Counted from the first letter of the stretch, positions 1 through 8,536 are shown. The stretch: DNA of 64,000 nucleotides from Pseudoselenomonas ruminis (GCF_008271295.1 NZ_VTOY01000001.1:124001-188000); one strand, 5' to 3'. Translations and numbers: made by a program. The notes: a model not told the origin generated them from the sequence alone.

Positions 1-1265
1 CGCTCGAAGTTGCTGGTATCGGCATGGATGGCCGCAGCCTCGTTACGAAGAACGACTATCGTTTCCTGCATACGCTTGAGAACATGGGCCCCGCACCGGA
101 GCCGAATCTTACGGTGCTCTATTCGTCGGCGCTGCCGGAAAACTTCAAGCGCTATGCGGCTAAGATTTCGGTGACGACGAGCTCGATCCAGTATGAAAAT
201 GACGATGTCATGAAGGTCGAGTGGGGCGATGATTACTCGATTTGCTGCTGTGTATCGGCTACGCAGACGGGCAAGGAAATGCAGTTCTTCGGTGCGCGGG
301 CAAACCTTGCCAAGTGCTTGCTTTATGCCATCAACGGCGGCGTGGATGAGAAATCCGGTGAGCAGATTGGACCAGAGTACCGCGGCGTAACGGGCGACAT
401 CCTCGATTATGACGATGTGCTGCAGAAATTCGACCGCATGATGGACTGGCTCGCTGGTCTCTATGTCAATACGCTGAACCTCATCCAGTATATGCACGAT
501 AAATATTACTATGAGGCTGCTGAGATGGCGCTTATCGACACCGATGTGCGCCGCACGTTTGCGACGGGCATTGCGGGTTTCTCCCATGTCGTCGATTCGC
601 TGTCGGCTATCAAATACGCCAAGGTTAAGGCTATCCGCAATGAAAATGGCATCGTAACCGATTACGAGACGACGGGGGATTTCCCGCGCTACGGCAACGA
701 CGATGAGCGTGCCGATGAAATTGCCAAGTGGCTCTTGAAGTCGTTCCTCGACAAGATTAAGTCGCGTCACACGTATCGCAACTCGGAGCCGACGACGTCC
801 ATCCTTACGATTACGTCAAATGTCGTCTATGGCAAGTACACGGGGGCTATGCCGGACGGCCGCGAGGCGTGGGTGCCGCTTTCGCCGGGCGCAAACCCGA
901 GCTATGGTGCCGAGCAGAATGGCCTGTTGGCTTCGCTCAATTCGGTAGCAAAACTGCCGTATGAGTGGGCCCTTGACGGCATCTCCAATACGCAGAGTAT
1001 GACGCCGGAAGCCCTTGGTCATAATGACGAGGAGCGTTCCGCGCAGCTCGTCAACGTGCTCGATGGTTATTTTGACCAGGGGGCGCATCATTTGAACGTC
1101 AATGTCTTTGGCCGTGAGAAACTCCTCGATGCCATGGAGCATCCGGAGAAGGAAGAGTACGCAAACTTCACGATTCGCGTCTCGGGCTATGCGGTCAAAT
1201 TCATCAACCTGACGCGCGAGCAGCAGCTCGACGTTATCGCGAGAACGTTCCATGCGCACATGTAA
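1..1265 (+). CDS. pflB: Pyruvate formate-lyase, C-terminal part (cut by left edge)
   Basis: Converts pyruvate and CoA to acetyl-CoA and formate in the anaerobic cytosol by glycyl-radical chemistry. The frame is open from base 3, so the true start lies outside the window; about 421 codons remain of a family usually near 750. The catalytic adjacent cysteines are visible in [10 protein letters not shown] (about nt 232-262), followed by the family segment [12 protein letters not shown]. The glycyl-radical motif RVSGYAVKF lies near nt 1184, close to the C-terminus as expected. The last 14 bases overlap the start of the activase gene, so the two are translationally coupled. Family assignment is secure; substrate preference for pyruvate over another 2-ketoacid is inferred from similarity. 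Confidence 0.95.
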   Translation, partial: LEVAGIGMDGRSLVTKNDYRFLHTLENMGPAPEPNLTVLYSSALPENFKRYAAKISVTTSSIQYENDDVMKVEWGDDYSICCCVSATQTGKEMQFFGARANLAKCLLYAINGGVDEKSGEQIGPEYRGVTGDILDYDDVLQKFDRMMDWLAGLYVNTLNLIQYMHDKYYYEAAEMALIDTDVRRTFATGIAGFSHVVDSLSAIKYAKVKAIRNENGIVTDYETTGDFPRYGNDDERADEIAKWLLKSFLDKIKSRHTYRNSEPTTSILTITSNVVYGKYTGAMPDGREAWVPLSPGANPSYGAEQNGLLASLNSVAKLPYEWALDGISNTQSMTPEALGHNDEERSAQLVNVLDGYFDQGAHHLNVNVFGREKLLDAMEHPEKEEYANFTIRVSGYAVKFINLTREQQLDVIARTFHAHM

Positions 1266-2007
1266 GGGCCGTGTCAACGCCGTTGAAAGTTTCGGCTCGG
1301 TTGACGGGCCGGGGCTTCGCTATATCTTCTTCTTGCAGGGCTGTTCGCTGCGCTGCCAGTATTGCCACAATCCCGAAACCTGGCCGGGGACAGGCGGCAT
1401 GGAAATGACGGCAGATGAGGCCCTGCGCAAGGCCATGCGCTATAAGTCCTACTGGAAAAATGGCGGCGGCATCACGGTGTCGGGCGGCGAGCCGCTTCTG
1501 CAGGCCGAGTTTGTCACGGCATTGTTTACGCTGGCCAAGGAGCAGGGGATTTCGACCTGCATCGACACTTCTGGCGCAGTCTTTTCGCGCGAGGAGCCGG
1601 TGTTTTCGCGGCTGACGGCACTGCTGGCGGTTACGGATACTGTGCTTTTGGATATCAAGCATATTGACATGTCAAAACATCGGGATTTGACCGGTCAAGA
1701 TAATACGCAGATTCTTGATTTTGCGAAATATCTGGCTGAAATCCATAAGCCGGTCTGGATTCGCCATGTACTTGTGCCGGGAATCACCGATGACGAGGAA
1801 AGCCTGGCCCAATTGTCTGCTTTCGTCGCGGGACTTGGCAATGTCCAGCGCTTTGAGGTACTGCCATATCATCGGCTGGCTGTCCATAAATACGAAGAGC
1901 TCGGGATTGACTACCCGCTGGTTGATGTGCCAGAGCCGACGAAGGAAATGGCAGCGAGGGCAGAAGAAATCCTGCGTGTAAAGGAATATCAAGGCTACAA
2001 ACGCTGA
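1252..2007 (+). CDS. pflA: Pyruvate formate-lyase activating enzyme (radical SAM)
   Basis: Radical SAM enzyme that installs the glycyl radical on pyruvate formate-lyase. It has 251 residues, normal for the family (about 246). The [4Fe-4S]/SAM motif CSLRCQYC sits near residues 31-38 and is followed by HNPETW, which is typical of PflA. The glycine-rich SAM-binding stretch [11 protein letters not shown] is present. The ATG lies inside the end of pflB in another frame (14-base overlap), which argues for one pfl operon with coupled translation. A hairpin terminator follows directly. Confidence 0.95.
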   Translation: MRTCKGRVNAVESFGSVDGPGLRYIFFLQGCSLRCQYCHNPETWPGTGGMEMTADEALRKAMRYKSYWKNGGGITVSGGEPLLQAEFVTALFTLAKEQGISTCIDTSGAVFSREEPVFSRLTALLAVTDTVLLDIKHIDMSKHRDLTGQDNTQILDFAKYLAEIHKPVWIRHVLVPGITDDEESLAQLSAFVAGLGNVQRFEVLPYHRLAVHKYEELGIDYPLVDVPEPTKEMAARAEEILRVKEYQGYKR

Positions 2008-2017
2008 TAAAATAACG

Positions 2018-2056
2018 AAAAGGTCATTGACTGATTAGGAGTCAATGGCCTTTTTC
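2018..2056 (+). terminator. Rho-independent terminator after pflBA
   Basis: Stem AAAGGTCATTGACT pairs with AGTCAATGGCCTTT across a short loop, with one G-T wobble, and ends in a T-rich run. It closes the pfl operon. The roughly 170 bases from here to the next start show no further gene or clear promoter. Confidence 0.8.
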
Positions 2057-2223
2057 TATGGCGGGCTGGGCCAGTAACAATTCCTCAAATCCGCCTTTTC
2101 GATAACTAAAAAGTAAGAGGAATGATAAGTTCGCGTATAGAATGGAAAAAGTAACAGAAAAATGCTATGAGTACTGACTCCAAGACGACATAGCGACAAT
2201 TGAATAGGTGAGGAGTGAAATGT

Positions 2224-3492
2224 ATGGATTCTGCTGTAATTACCTTATGTGTGCTTTGCGTAGCGGGGTTCTTCTTTGCTACGGAACTTATTCCTTTGGC
2301 TGTTACGGCCATGGGAGCGGCGATTTTGCTGGGCCTGTTTGGCGTTTTGACGCCGGCACAGGTCTATTCGGGTCTTTCCAATTCAACGGTCGTTTTATTT
2401 GCGGGCATGTTCGTCATCGGTGCGGCGATGTTTCAGACGGGGCTGGCGCAGAAAATCGGCGTCACTGTCGTAAAGAAGGCGGGCACCGATGAGAAGAAAC
2501 TCATGCTGGCCCTGATGGTCATCACTATCGTGCTTTCGGGCGTTTCGTCGAATACGGCGACGGTCGCCTGCCTGATGCCGGTGGTCGTACAGATCTGTAT
2601 TGCGGCTCATATCCCCGTGTCGTCCCAGCTCATGGGCATGGCCCTGGCGGCAAACGTCGGTGGTACGCTGACGCTTATCGGTACGCCGCCGAACATCCTC
2701 ATGAGTGCGACGCTCGAGACATCTGGGTACAGTCCGTTTGGCTTTTTTGAATTTGCGCTTATCGGTATTCCGCTGTCCGTGGCGGGCGTCTTGTATATGA
2801 TGACGGCCGGGCGGCGGTTATGCCCGCATAATTATGCCGACAACAACTTGTTCGATCAGGAGTCCGCGGAGCCGGAGAATCCGCGCAAGATGCTGATTTG
2901 TGCGATTATCCTGGTCTGCGTAGTCGTGGCGATGGTTCTCGAGAAGGACATCGGCGTGCCGATGCAGACGTCGGCGATTATCGGTGCACTGGCCTGCGTG
3001 CTCACGGGGTGCGTGACAGAAAAGCAAGCCTATCAGGGGATTGACTGGGTTACGATTTTTCTGTTCGCCGGTATGCTGCCGCTGGCCAGTGCGATGGACA
3101 AGAGCGGCGCGGGCAAGATGATTGCCGATTTCGTGATTGGCCTCATTGGTTCAGAGCCGTCGCCGATGATTATCGTCGTGGCGATGTTCATCCTGTCCTG
3201 CGGACTCACGCAGTTTATGAGCAATACCGCGTCGGCGGCGCTCTTAGCACCGATTGGCATTTCGATTGCGCAGTCGATTGGGGCATCGCCGTATCCGGTT
3301 CTGATGACCATCGGCATTGCGGCCTCGTGTGCATTTACGACGCCAGTGGCAACGCCGCCGAATACGCTGGTACTTGGCCCTGGTAAATTCCGGTTCATCG
3401 ACTATGTCAAAGTCGGTATCCCAATGGTCATCGTGGCCCTGCTGGTATGCGTGGTGGTCATTCCGATATTCTGGCCGTTCTTCCCGGGATGA
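2224..3492 (+). CDS. SLC13/CitT-type sodium:carboxylate (anion) symporter
   Basis: Polytopic inner-membrane protein of the divalent anion:sodium symporter (SLC13) family, about 422 residues and nearly all hydrophobic. Both family SNT signatures are visible, SSNTATVACLMP in the first half and FMSNTASAALLAP in the second. Each is paired with a proline/asparagine loop (GTPPNILM and ATPPNTLVLGPG), reflecting the inverted repeat that binds sodium and carboxylate. An upstream in-frame GTG at 2215 overlaps the GAGGAG ribosome site, whereas the ATG used here has 8-base spacing. The substrate (succinate, fumarate, malate, citrate or sulfate) cannot be told from sequence. It lies 39 bases before the SHMT-like gene and is probably co-transcribed with it. 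Confidence 0.85.
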   Translation: MDSAVITLCVLCVAGFFFATELIPLAVTAMGAAILLGLFGVLTPAQVYSGLSNSTVVLFAGMFVIGAAMFQTGLAQKIGVTVVKKAGTDEKKLMLALMVITIVLSGVSSNTATVACLMPVVVQICIAAHIPVSSQLMGMALAANVGGTLTLIGTPPNILMSATLETSGYSPFGFFEFALIGIPLSVAGVLYMMTAGRRLCPHNYADNNLFDQESAEPENPRKMLICAIILVCVVVAMVLEKDIGVPMQTSAIIGALACVLTGCVTEKQAYQGIDWVTIFLFAGMLPLASAMDKSGAGKMIADFVIGLIGSEPSPMIIVVAMFILSCGLTQFMSNTASAALLAPIGISIAQSIGASPYPVLMTIGIAASCAFTTPVATPPNTLVLGPGKFRFIDYVKVGIPMVIVALLVCVVVIPIFWPFFPG

Positions 3493-3531
3493 GTATAGCG
3501 GAATTTTAGCCTGATTCGAGGAGGAATATCT

Positions 3532-4863
3532 ATGGAACGCGAAAAAATCATTCGGGGCATTGAGGCGTTTGACCCCGAACTGTTTGACTTCATACAGATG
3601 GAATTAAAGACGCAGCGCTATACGCTGTCACTGCTCCCTAATGAAAATTACGCTTCGCCGTTTTGCTCGTACCTCAAGGGCAGTCTTTTGAGCAATACCT
3701 ATATGGATTATCACGATGTGCTGACCTGCAGCCGGCTGGAGACGCTGGCCATTGAGCGCGCCAAAAAGCTGTTTGGCAGTGAGGCGGCCATCGTGCGCAT
3801 CAGCAATCTCGTGGCAGCTTCGCAGATTGTCTTTCACAGCTTTGTCAATACGGGCGATACGATTATGTCGTTTAACCTGCGCAAGCAGGAGTACTGCTAC
3901 ACGAAGGACATGAAGTATAATTTCGTAAAGTACAGCATCGAGCCGGAAACCCAGCATCTTGATTACCGTCATATCGAGGCGCTGGCGCAGGAATGCCGGC
4001 CGAAGATGATAATTTTCTCGCCGATAAATTATCCGAAGGATGTCAATTACCGGAAACTGGCGCAGATCGCCCATGGCGTCGGCGCGGTGCTCTGGGTCGA
4101 TATGAGTGCCGTCGTGGGTATGGTAGCGGCCAAACTCATGCATTCGCCGGTGCCCCATGCGGATGTCGTAACGTTTTATACGCATGATACGCTGCGGGGG
4201 CCGCAGAGTGCCGTTATCCTGACCAATAGTGAAAATGTCGATCGGTTGAATGAAATTGCCATTAACACGGGGCATGTTTATTTGCAGGAAAATATCCTGG
4301 CGGCGCTTTGCATTGCGTTCCGGGAGGCGGAGACGAAGGAATTTGGCAACTATTGCCAGCAGTGTCTCGACAATGCCAATGCCTTGATGAATTCCCTCAA
4401 AGAAAATGGACTCAATATTGTCTATCATGGGACCAACAGCCAATACATAGCCCCCGAAGTGCATTATAAGGACCGCGGTGCGTTCCTGGCCCAGGTCAAG
4501 CAGGCCGGCTTTATCGTCAAATGCGACAACATCATGACGTTTGACGACAACAAGACGATTCCGGCTCTGCGGCTTTCTTCGTTGATTCCGACGACCCGCG
4601 GCATCAAGGAAGAGGAGATGGTGGAAGTCGGGCGGCTGCTGACGAAGGCCATCGTCCCGGATATTGACTCCAAGCAAATTGCCAAAATCCGTCAGTCGCT
4701 GGCGGAAATCGTCTTCACCAAGCCGCTGTTCTCCGAGGAATGGCTCCCGCGCAAGAATATCGTCAATCCGCTTTACAGCTCGCAGAATATCAATTATTCC
4801 CGTGAACTGTACGCAGCCAACAAGAAGAACTTCCTGCGCCATCTCTTTGGGTTTGATGATTAA
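3532..4863 (+). CDS. SHMT-like protein lacking the PLP lysine (probable pseudoenzyme)
   Basis: 443 residues, aligning along much of serine hydroxymethyltransferase: LSLLPNENYASP matches the LIASENY region, VDMSAVVGMVAA the DMAH strand, HADVVTFYTHDTLRGPQ the PLP-lysine loop, and ALRLSSLIPTTRG the carboxylate-binding arginine region. The lysine that forms the Schiff base (THKTLRGPRGG) is Asp219 here. Spacing from the retained Asp190 is 29 residues, exactly as between D200 and K229 of E. coli GlyA. The stacking histidine (DMAH) is Ala193, and the Gly/Ser loop that holds PLP phosphate is not recognisable. Normal SHMT catalysis is therefore unlikely; a regulatory, carrier or non-PLP role is possible but unknown. 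It has a GAGGAGG ribosome site and probably shares a transcript with the upstream carboxylate transporter. Confidence 0.8.
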   Translation: MEREKIIRGIEAFDPELFDFIQMELKTQRYTLSLLPNENYASPFCSYLKGSLLSNTYMDYHDVLTCSRLETLAIERAKKLFGSEAAIVRISNLVAASQIVFHSFVNTGDTIMSFNLRKQEYCYTKDMKYNFVKYSIEPETQHLDYRHIEALAQECRPKMIIFSPINYPKDVNYRKLAQIAHGVGAVLWVDMSAVVGMVAAKLMHSPVPHADVVTFYTHDTLRGPQSAVILTNSENVDRLNEIAINTGHVYLQENILAALCIAFREAETKEFGNYCQQCLDNANALMNSLKENGLNIVYHGTNSQYIAPEVHYKDRGAFLAQVKQAGFIVKCDNIMTFDDNKTIPALRLSSLIPTTRGIKEEEMVEVGRLLTKAIVPDIDSKQIAKIRQSLAEIVFTKPLFSEEWLPRKNIVNPLYSSQNINYSRELYAANKKNFLRHLFGFDD

Positions 4864-4868
4864 TATCA

Positions 4869-4897
4869 TTGACAGTGATTTTTTATCGTAATATAAT
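4869..4897 (+). promoter_or_regulatory. Consensus sigma-A type promoter for the cobalamin leader
   Basis: TTGACA at 4869-4874, 17-base spacer, TATAAT at 4892-4897: a perfect consensus pair. It begins six bases after the SHMT-like stop codon and would start transcription a few bases downstream, just before the riboswitch. Confidence 0.8.
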
Positions 4898-4931
4898 GTC
4901 AATTGTGAGATAAATCACAGCAATAATTTCA

Positions 4932-5118
4932 TAACAGGGAACAGGTGCCATATAACGAGGGATAAGAATGGCGTTATAATGGCCGAAGAGAAAAGCCGGT
5001 AAAAGCCGGCGCGGTCCCGCCGCTGTGAGGGGAGTAAACCTGCAAAAAGCCACTGGAGAAAATCTGGGAAGGCGCAGGCAAGCGATGAACCGAGCCAGAA
5101 GAACTGCCTGTCCGAAAG
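4932..5118 (+). ncRNA. Cobalamin (B12) riboswitch upstream of cbiK
   Basis: Contains the ordered conserved blocks of the B12 element: AGGGAACAGGTG at the 5' end, CGGTCCCGCCGCTGTGA, then GCCACTGG, CTGGGAAGGC, and the 3' block GCGATGAACCGAGCCAGA closing on CTGCCTG. It is followed by a terminator hairpin and then cbiK, the usual arrangement for repression of cobalamin biosynthesis or uptake genes when the coenzyme is plentiful. Boundaries are approximate. Confidence 0.92.
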
Positions 5119-5126
5119 TCACCGTT

Positions 5127-5178
5127 TTGACTTGTCAATTGACATTTGACAATTGACATTGACATTTGACGAGTCAAA
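5127..5178. repeat. Cluster of TTGAC short repeats between riboswitch and terminator
   Basis: Fifty bases consisting of TTGAC/GTCAA units in both orientations. It opens with TTGACTTGTCAA and closes with TTGACGAGTCAAA, which can pair with each other through one wobble, with TTGACAT/TTGACAA units between. It lies in the expression platform between the aptamer and the terminator, so it could form an alternative stem. The same core recurs in many terminators of this window. Confidence 0.6.
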
Positions 5179-5227
5179 TTACCTGCGAGCGATGGGGAGG
5201 AGACTTCTAAGTATCTGATTGCGGAAA

Positions 5228-5266
5228 AAAGAGGTCTTTGGGCGTGCCAAAGACCTCTTTTAATAT
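5228..5266 (+). terminator. Attenuator terminator of the cobalamin riboswitch
   Basis: Perfect 14-base stem AAAGAGGTCTTTGG / CCAAAGACCTCTTT with a 5-base loop and a T-rich tail, 24 bases before the cbiK start codon. Its position argues that the riboswitch controls transcription termination. Confidence 0.85.
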
Positions 5267-5289
5267 ATCCAATATAGGGGGATTTCAAT

Positions 5290-6288
5290 ATGAAAAACTG
5301 GAAAAAAGCATTAGCGGTATCGCTGGCCTGCTCGGCTGTTTGGGGCTTGGCTGCTCCGCAGACGGAGGCTGCCTATCAGCTGAATCCGGAGGTCAAGAAA
5401 CCGACGATGGCGCTTAAGACTGCTTCGGAAATCGGTGTGCTCAAAAATGAAAATCCAGAACTCAAGAACCTTGCCGATAAAGATGCTATCGTTGTCATGA
5501 CGTTTGGCACGACGTTTAAAGATACGCGCGCAAAGACCATCGATGCTACGGTTGACGCCATCAAAGCCGCTCATCCGAATACGAAAGTCGTAACGGCTTA
5601 TACGTCCCATATCATCATCAACCGCGTCCAGAAAAACGAAGGCATTAAATTCCCGACGCCGGAAGAGGCGCTTGAGCAGCTCAAGGCTGACGGTTATACC
5701 CGTGCCGCTCTCGTATCGCTCGATGTCATTCCGGGCATGGAGTACAATTACGACATGGGCGTCTATCATAACTACAAGAACCAGTTTAAGAAAATGACGC
5801 TGGCTACGCCGCTGATGTACTGGCAGGGCCAGGAGGAGCAGGCCGATGATGTTGCGGATACCATCAAGGCTATGTCCTCGCAGTTCCCGAAACAGGGCAA
5901 GAAAGATGCCATCCTGATTATGGCTCATGGTACGCCGAACATTTCGAATGCTTACTATTCCGTTATCCAGGCAAAACTCGACGAGATGGGCTATAAGAAT
6001 GTCTATGTCTACACGGTTGAGGGCTGGCCAAACCTTGAGACGGTTATGCCGAAACTCAAGAAAAATGGCATCAAACACGTTACGCTGATGCCGATGATGA
6101 TGGTTGCTGGCGACCATGCCAACAACGATATGGCTGGCAGCGAGGAAGATTCGCATAAATCCATCCTTGAAAAAGCAGGCTATAAGGTTGATGCTTATGT
6201 TCACGGCCTTGGTGAGAACAAGAACATCCGTGACCTCTACGTTGCCCGTGCCAACGAAGCTTGGAATGTTCTCGAAGCAAATAAATAA
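5290..6288 (+). CDS. cbiK: Exported anaerobic cobalt chelatase (CbiK family)
   Basis: Sirohydrochlorin cobaltochelatase of the early-cobalt-insertion cobalamin pathway. It has 332 residues: an N-terminal signal peptide (basic MKNWKK, hydrophobic core, cleavage near QTEAAY), then the chelatase fold with VVMTFGTTF, LIMAHGTPN and MMMVAGDHANNDM. Candidate metal/porphyrin-binding histidines are His213 and His276, spaced like His145 and His207 of Salmonella CbiK. The canonical enzyme is cytosolic; exported homologues are known from Desulfovibrio (CbiKP), so location here is inferred from the signal peptide. A cobalamin riboswitch directly upstream supports a cobalt/B12 role. No other cobalamin genes lie nearby. 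Confidence 0.88.
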   Translation: MKNWKKALAVSLACSAVWGLAAPQTEAAYQLNPEVKKPTMALKTASEIGVLKNENPELKNLADKDAIVVMTFGTTFKDTRAKTIDATVDAIKAAHPNTKVVTAYTSHIIINRVQKNEGIKFPTPEEALEQLKADGYTRAALVSLDVIPGMEYNYDMGVYHNYKNQFKKMTLATPLMYWQGQEEQADDVADTIKAMSSQFPKQGKKDAILIMAHGTPNISNAYYSVIQAKLDEMGYKNVYVYTVEGWPNLETVMPKLKKNGIKHVTLMPMMMVAGDHANNDMAGSEEDSHKSILEKAGYKVDAYVHGLGENKNIRDLYVARANEAWNVLEANK

Positions 6289-6307
6289 TCTGTTTGCCAG
6301 AATAACG

Positions 6308-6334
6308 ACGCGTGCGCTTCGCACGCGTTTTTCT
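6308..6334 (+). terminator. Terminator after cbiK
   Basis: GC-rich stem ACGCGTGCG / CGCACGCGT with a 3-base loop and TTTTTC tail, 20 bases after the cbiK stop. Confidence 0.85.
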
Positions 6335-6380
6335 TATGTGGAGGTTATCAAAAAAAATCCGTGGAATGCGGACATTTTTC

Positions 6381-6409
6381 TTGACGCTGCCAGCAGAACT
6401 CCTTATAAT
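6381..6409 (+). promoter_or_regulatory. Promoter for the xpt-pbuX leader
   Basis: TTGACG at 6381-6386, 17-base spacer, TATAAT at 6404-6409. The transcript would begin just before the structured leader RNA. Confidence 0.8.
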
Positions 6410-6426
6410 AAAACTATAATTTCAAT

Positions 6427-6512
6427 AGCAACGAGCTGCATGGCTGACGGATTCGTGGAATTGACCACAGGCCGTGCAGTTCGGGAAAAAGCCGACCGTC
6501 TGGGCACCTTTT
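6427..6512 (+). ncRNA. Structured purine-operon leader, ZTP (pfl)-riboswitch-like
   Basis: Between a strong promoter and a terminator. An outer stem CTGCATGGC / GCCGTGCAG (one wobble) encloses GACGGATT and an inner hairpin GTGG-AATTGA-CCAC. Downstream, GCCGACCGTCTGGGCA resembles the conserved CCGCCUGGGC segment of the ZTP riboswitch, and it overlaps the 5' arm of the terminator as in that class. ZTP switches turn on purine and one-carbon genes, so control of xpt-pbuX would fit only loosely. It lacks the usual signature of the guanine/adenine aptamer. Class assignment is tentative; a structured attenuator is well supported. Confidence 0.55.
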
Positions 6513-6538
6513 TATGGGCTCGGGCTGTCGGCTTTTTT
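6486..6538 (+). terminator. Leader attenuator before xpt
   Basis: AAAAAGCCGAC pairs with GTCGGCTTTTTT around a CCGTCTGGGCA-containing loop, followed by the T run. It lies 24 bases before the xpt start, so read-through must be regulated for xpt to be expressed. Confidence 0.8.
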
Positions 6539-6561
6539 CGTAGGATGGAGGAGCGATTATT

Positions 6562-7137
6562 TTGGAGCTGTTGGAGAAGAAGATACAGGAAGAGGGCATT
6601 GCCCTGCCGGGCAATGTGCTCAAGGTCGATTCGTTTTTGAATCATCAGATTGATCCAGAACTGTCGCTGGCGATGGGCAGGGAGTTTGCCCGCCTGTTCC
6701 GCGAGGCAGACATCGACCGCGTGCTGACCGTGGAGGCTTCGGGCATCGCCATCGGCGTTATGGCGGCCTTGGAACTTAACGTGCCGCTGGTCTTTGCCCG
6801 CAAGAAGAAATCGGTGCTGATTAACGAGCCGGTGTATTCGCATGAGGTATTTTCCTTTACCAAAAAAGAAACATCGGAAATCATCGTCCTGCAGAAGTAT
6901 CTGCCGGCTGGCGAAAACGTGCTGATTATCGATGACTTCCTCGCAAATGGTGAAGCGGCCCTCGGTATGGCCCGCATTGTTGAGGAAGCAGGCTCGAAGG
7001 TCGCCGGCATCGGCATTGCCATCGAGAAGGCCTTCCAGCCGGGCCATCAGCGCATCGTTGACAAGGGCTATCACTTGGAAACGCTGGCGAGCATCGCCTC
7101 GCTGGTGGGTGGCAAGATTACGTTTACGGAAAAGTAA
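6562..7137 (+). CDS. xpt: Xanthine phosphoribosyltransferase
   Basis: Salvages xanthine to XMP using PRPP in the cytosol. It has 191 residues, the usual size for Xpt. Family landmarks include the N-terminal ELLEKKIQEEG, LPGNVLKVDSFLNHQIDP, VEASGIAIG and the PRPP-binding loop VLIIDDFLANGEA. The start is TTG, chosen because a GGAGG ribosome site lies 10 bases upstream and the resulting N-terminus matches the family. It is followed 16 bases later by a xanthine permease gene, the classic xpt-pbuX pair. Both are controlled by the attenuated leader. Confidence 0.93.
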   Translation: MELLEKKIQEEGIALPGNVLKVDSFLNHQIDPELSLAMGREFARLFREADIDRVLTVEASGIAIGVMAALELNVPLVFARKKKSVLINEPVYSHEVFSFTKKETSEIIVLQKYLPAGENVLIIDDFLANGEAALGMARIVEEAGSKVAGIGIAIEKAFQPGHQRIVDKGYHLETLASIASLVGGKITFTEK

Positions 7138-7153
7138 GATTGGAGGACTAATT

Positions 7154-8506
7154 GTGACAAACGCGATTCATCCTGTTGACCAGAAACTGCCCTGGGGGCG
7201 CACGCTTATCTATGCGGCCCAGCATGTGCTCGCGATGTATGCCGGGGCGGTGGCCGTACCGCTCGTACTCGCTGGCGCTATCGGACTTTCGACCGAGCAG
7301 CTCATCTACCTCATCAATGCCGACCTCTTCACCTGCGGCATTGCCACGCTCGTGCAGGCGCTTAGCATCAAAAACTTCATCGGTTCGAAACTGCCGATTG
7401 TCCAGGGCTGTACGTTTACGGCGGTCACGCCGATGATTATCATCGCCAATACCCATGGCGGCGGGGCAGCTGGCCTGCAGGTCGTCTATGGTTCGGCTAT
7501 CTTTGCCGGCATTGCCTGCTTTATCATCAGCAATTACTTCAGCAAGATGCTGCGGTTCTTCCCGCCGGTTGTCACGGGCTCGGTCATCACGATTATCGGT
7601 TTGTCGCTGCTGCCGGTAGCAGTCAACTGGATTACGGGGCCGAATCCGGCTGCGGCGGATTATTGCAGTCCGTCAAACATCGCCTTGTCGCTGGTGGTGC
7701 TCGCCATCATCCTGTTCATCTACCGCACTTGCAAGGGGTTCCTCGGCCACATTTCTGTCTTGCTGGGCCTCGTGTTTGGCACGGCCATTGCGGCAGCTTT
7801 CGGCATGGTGGATTTTCATGCCGTCGGCGAGGCTGCTGTGCTTGGGGTCACGACGCCGTTTGCCTTCGGACTGCCGGTCTTTGAGCCGGTATCGTGCCTT
7901 ATCATGACGCTCGTCATGCTCGTGACGATGGCGGAAACCACGGGCGATGTCATGGCCGTAAGCTCGATTGTCAAAAAGCCGATGACGGAGGAAATGCTCA
8001 CGAAAGCCCTGCGCGCCGATGGCTTCTCGACGGCGCTCGGCGGTGTGTTCAACACGTTCCCGTATACGGCCTTTGCGCAGAATATCGGCCTTATCAGCAT
8101 GACGGGTATCCGCAGCCGCTATATCGTAGCGACGAGCGGCGTATTGCTGATGGTTCTCGGACTCTTTCCAAAACTTGCGGCTGTCGTTGCCTGCATTCCG
8201 ACGATGGTACTCGGCGGTGCCGGTCTTGCCATGTTCGGCATGGTCGCGTCAAGCGGTATGCAGGCGCTCTCGCAGGCCGATTTGCAGAAGAAAGGCAACT
8301 CGATGGTCGTTGCCATCAGCGTGGCGGTCGCGCTTATCCCTATCGGTGTGCCGTCGTTCTACAGCCATTTCCCGCAGTGGGTACAGCTCATCGGCAATAG
8401 CGGCATCACGATTGGCAGCATCATGGCCATCGTGCTCAACGTACTGCTTTGCGAACATAAACCAAAGCAGCAGGAAGAATTGCAGGCAAAGCTCAGCCTG
8501 CAATAA
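7154..8506 (+). CDS. pbuX: Uracil-xanthine permease (NCS2 family)
   Basis: Inner-membrane purine base permease of the NCS2 nucleobase:cation symporter family, about 450 residues with many hydrophobic spans. Family features include the N-terminal LIYAAQHVLAMYAGAVAVPL (QH motif in TM1), VQGCTFTAVTPM, PVFEPVSCLIMTLVMLVTMAETTGD split over the TM8 region with its substrate-binding glutamate, and FAQNIGLISMTGIRSR. The frame is open far upstream into xpt, but a GTG preceded by GGAGG at 7-base spacing fixes the start. Position after xpt points to xanthine as the substrate. Confidence 0.92.
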   Translation: MTNAIHPVDQKLPWGRTLIYAAQHVLAMYAGAVAVPLVLAGAIGLSTEQLIYLINADLFTCGIATLVQALSIKNFIGSKLPIVQGCTFTAVTPMIIIANTHGGGAAGLQVVYGSAIFAGIACFIISNYFSKMLRFFPPVVTGSVITIIGLSLLPVAVNWITGPNPAAADYCSPSNIALSLVVLAIILFIYRTCKGFLGHISVLLGLVFGTAIAAAFGMVDFHAVGEAAVLGVTTPFAFGLPVFEPVSCLIMTLVMLVTMAETTGDVMAVSSIVKKPMTEEMLTKALRADGFSTALGGVFNTFPYTAFAQNIGLISMTGIRSRYIVATSGVLLMVLGLFPKLAAVVACIPTMVLGGAGLAMFGMVASSGMQALSQADLQKKGNSMVVAISVAVALIPIGVPSFYSHFPQWVQLIGNSGITIGSIMAIVLNVLLCEHKPKQQEELQAKLSLQ

Positions 8507-8536
8507 ATCCCTGCTGCTTTAGGCGCAGATATTTCG

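Noticed and set aside
1687..1698. TTGACCGGTCAA inside pflA as a regulatory site
   Set aside because: It lies mid-gene and encodes ordinary residues (LTGQ); listed only as an occurrence of the motif.
3628..4902. Long minus-strand open frame opposite the SHMT-like gene
   Set aside because: No ribosome site or recognisable domain, and the plus-strand gene has a clear family match; it is a shadow of codon bias.
6420..6540. Guanine/adenine riboswitch before xpt
   Set aside because: The conserved purine-aptamer loop and junction sequences are not present; the leader resembles the ZTP class more.
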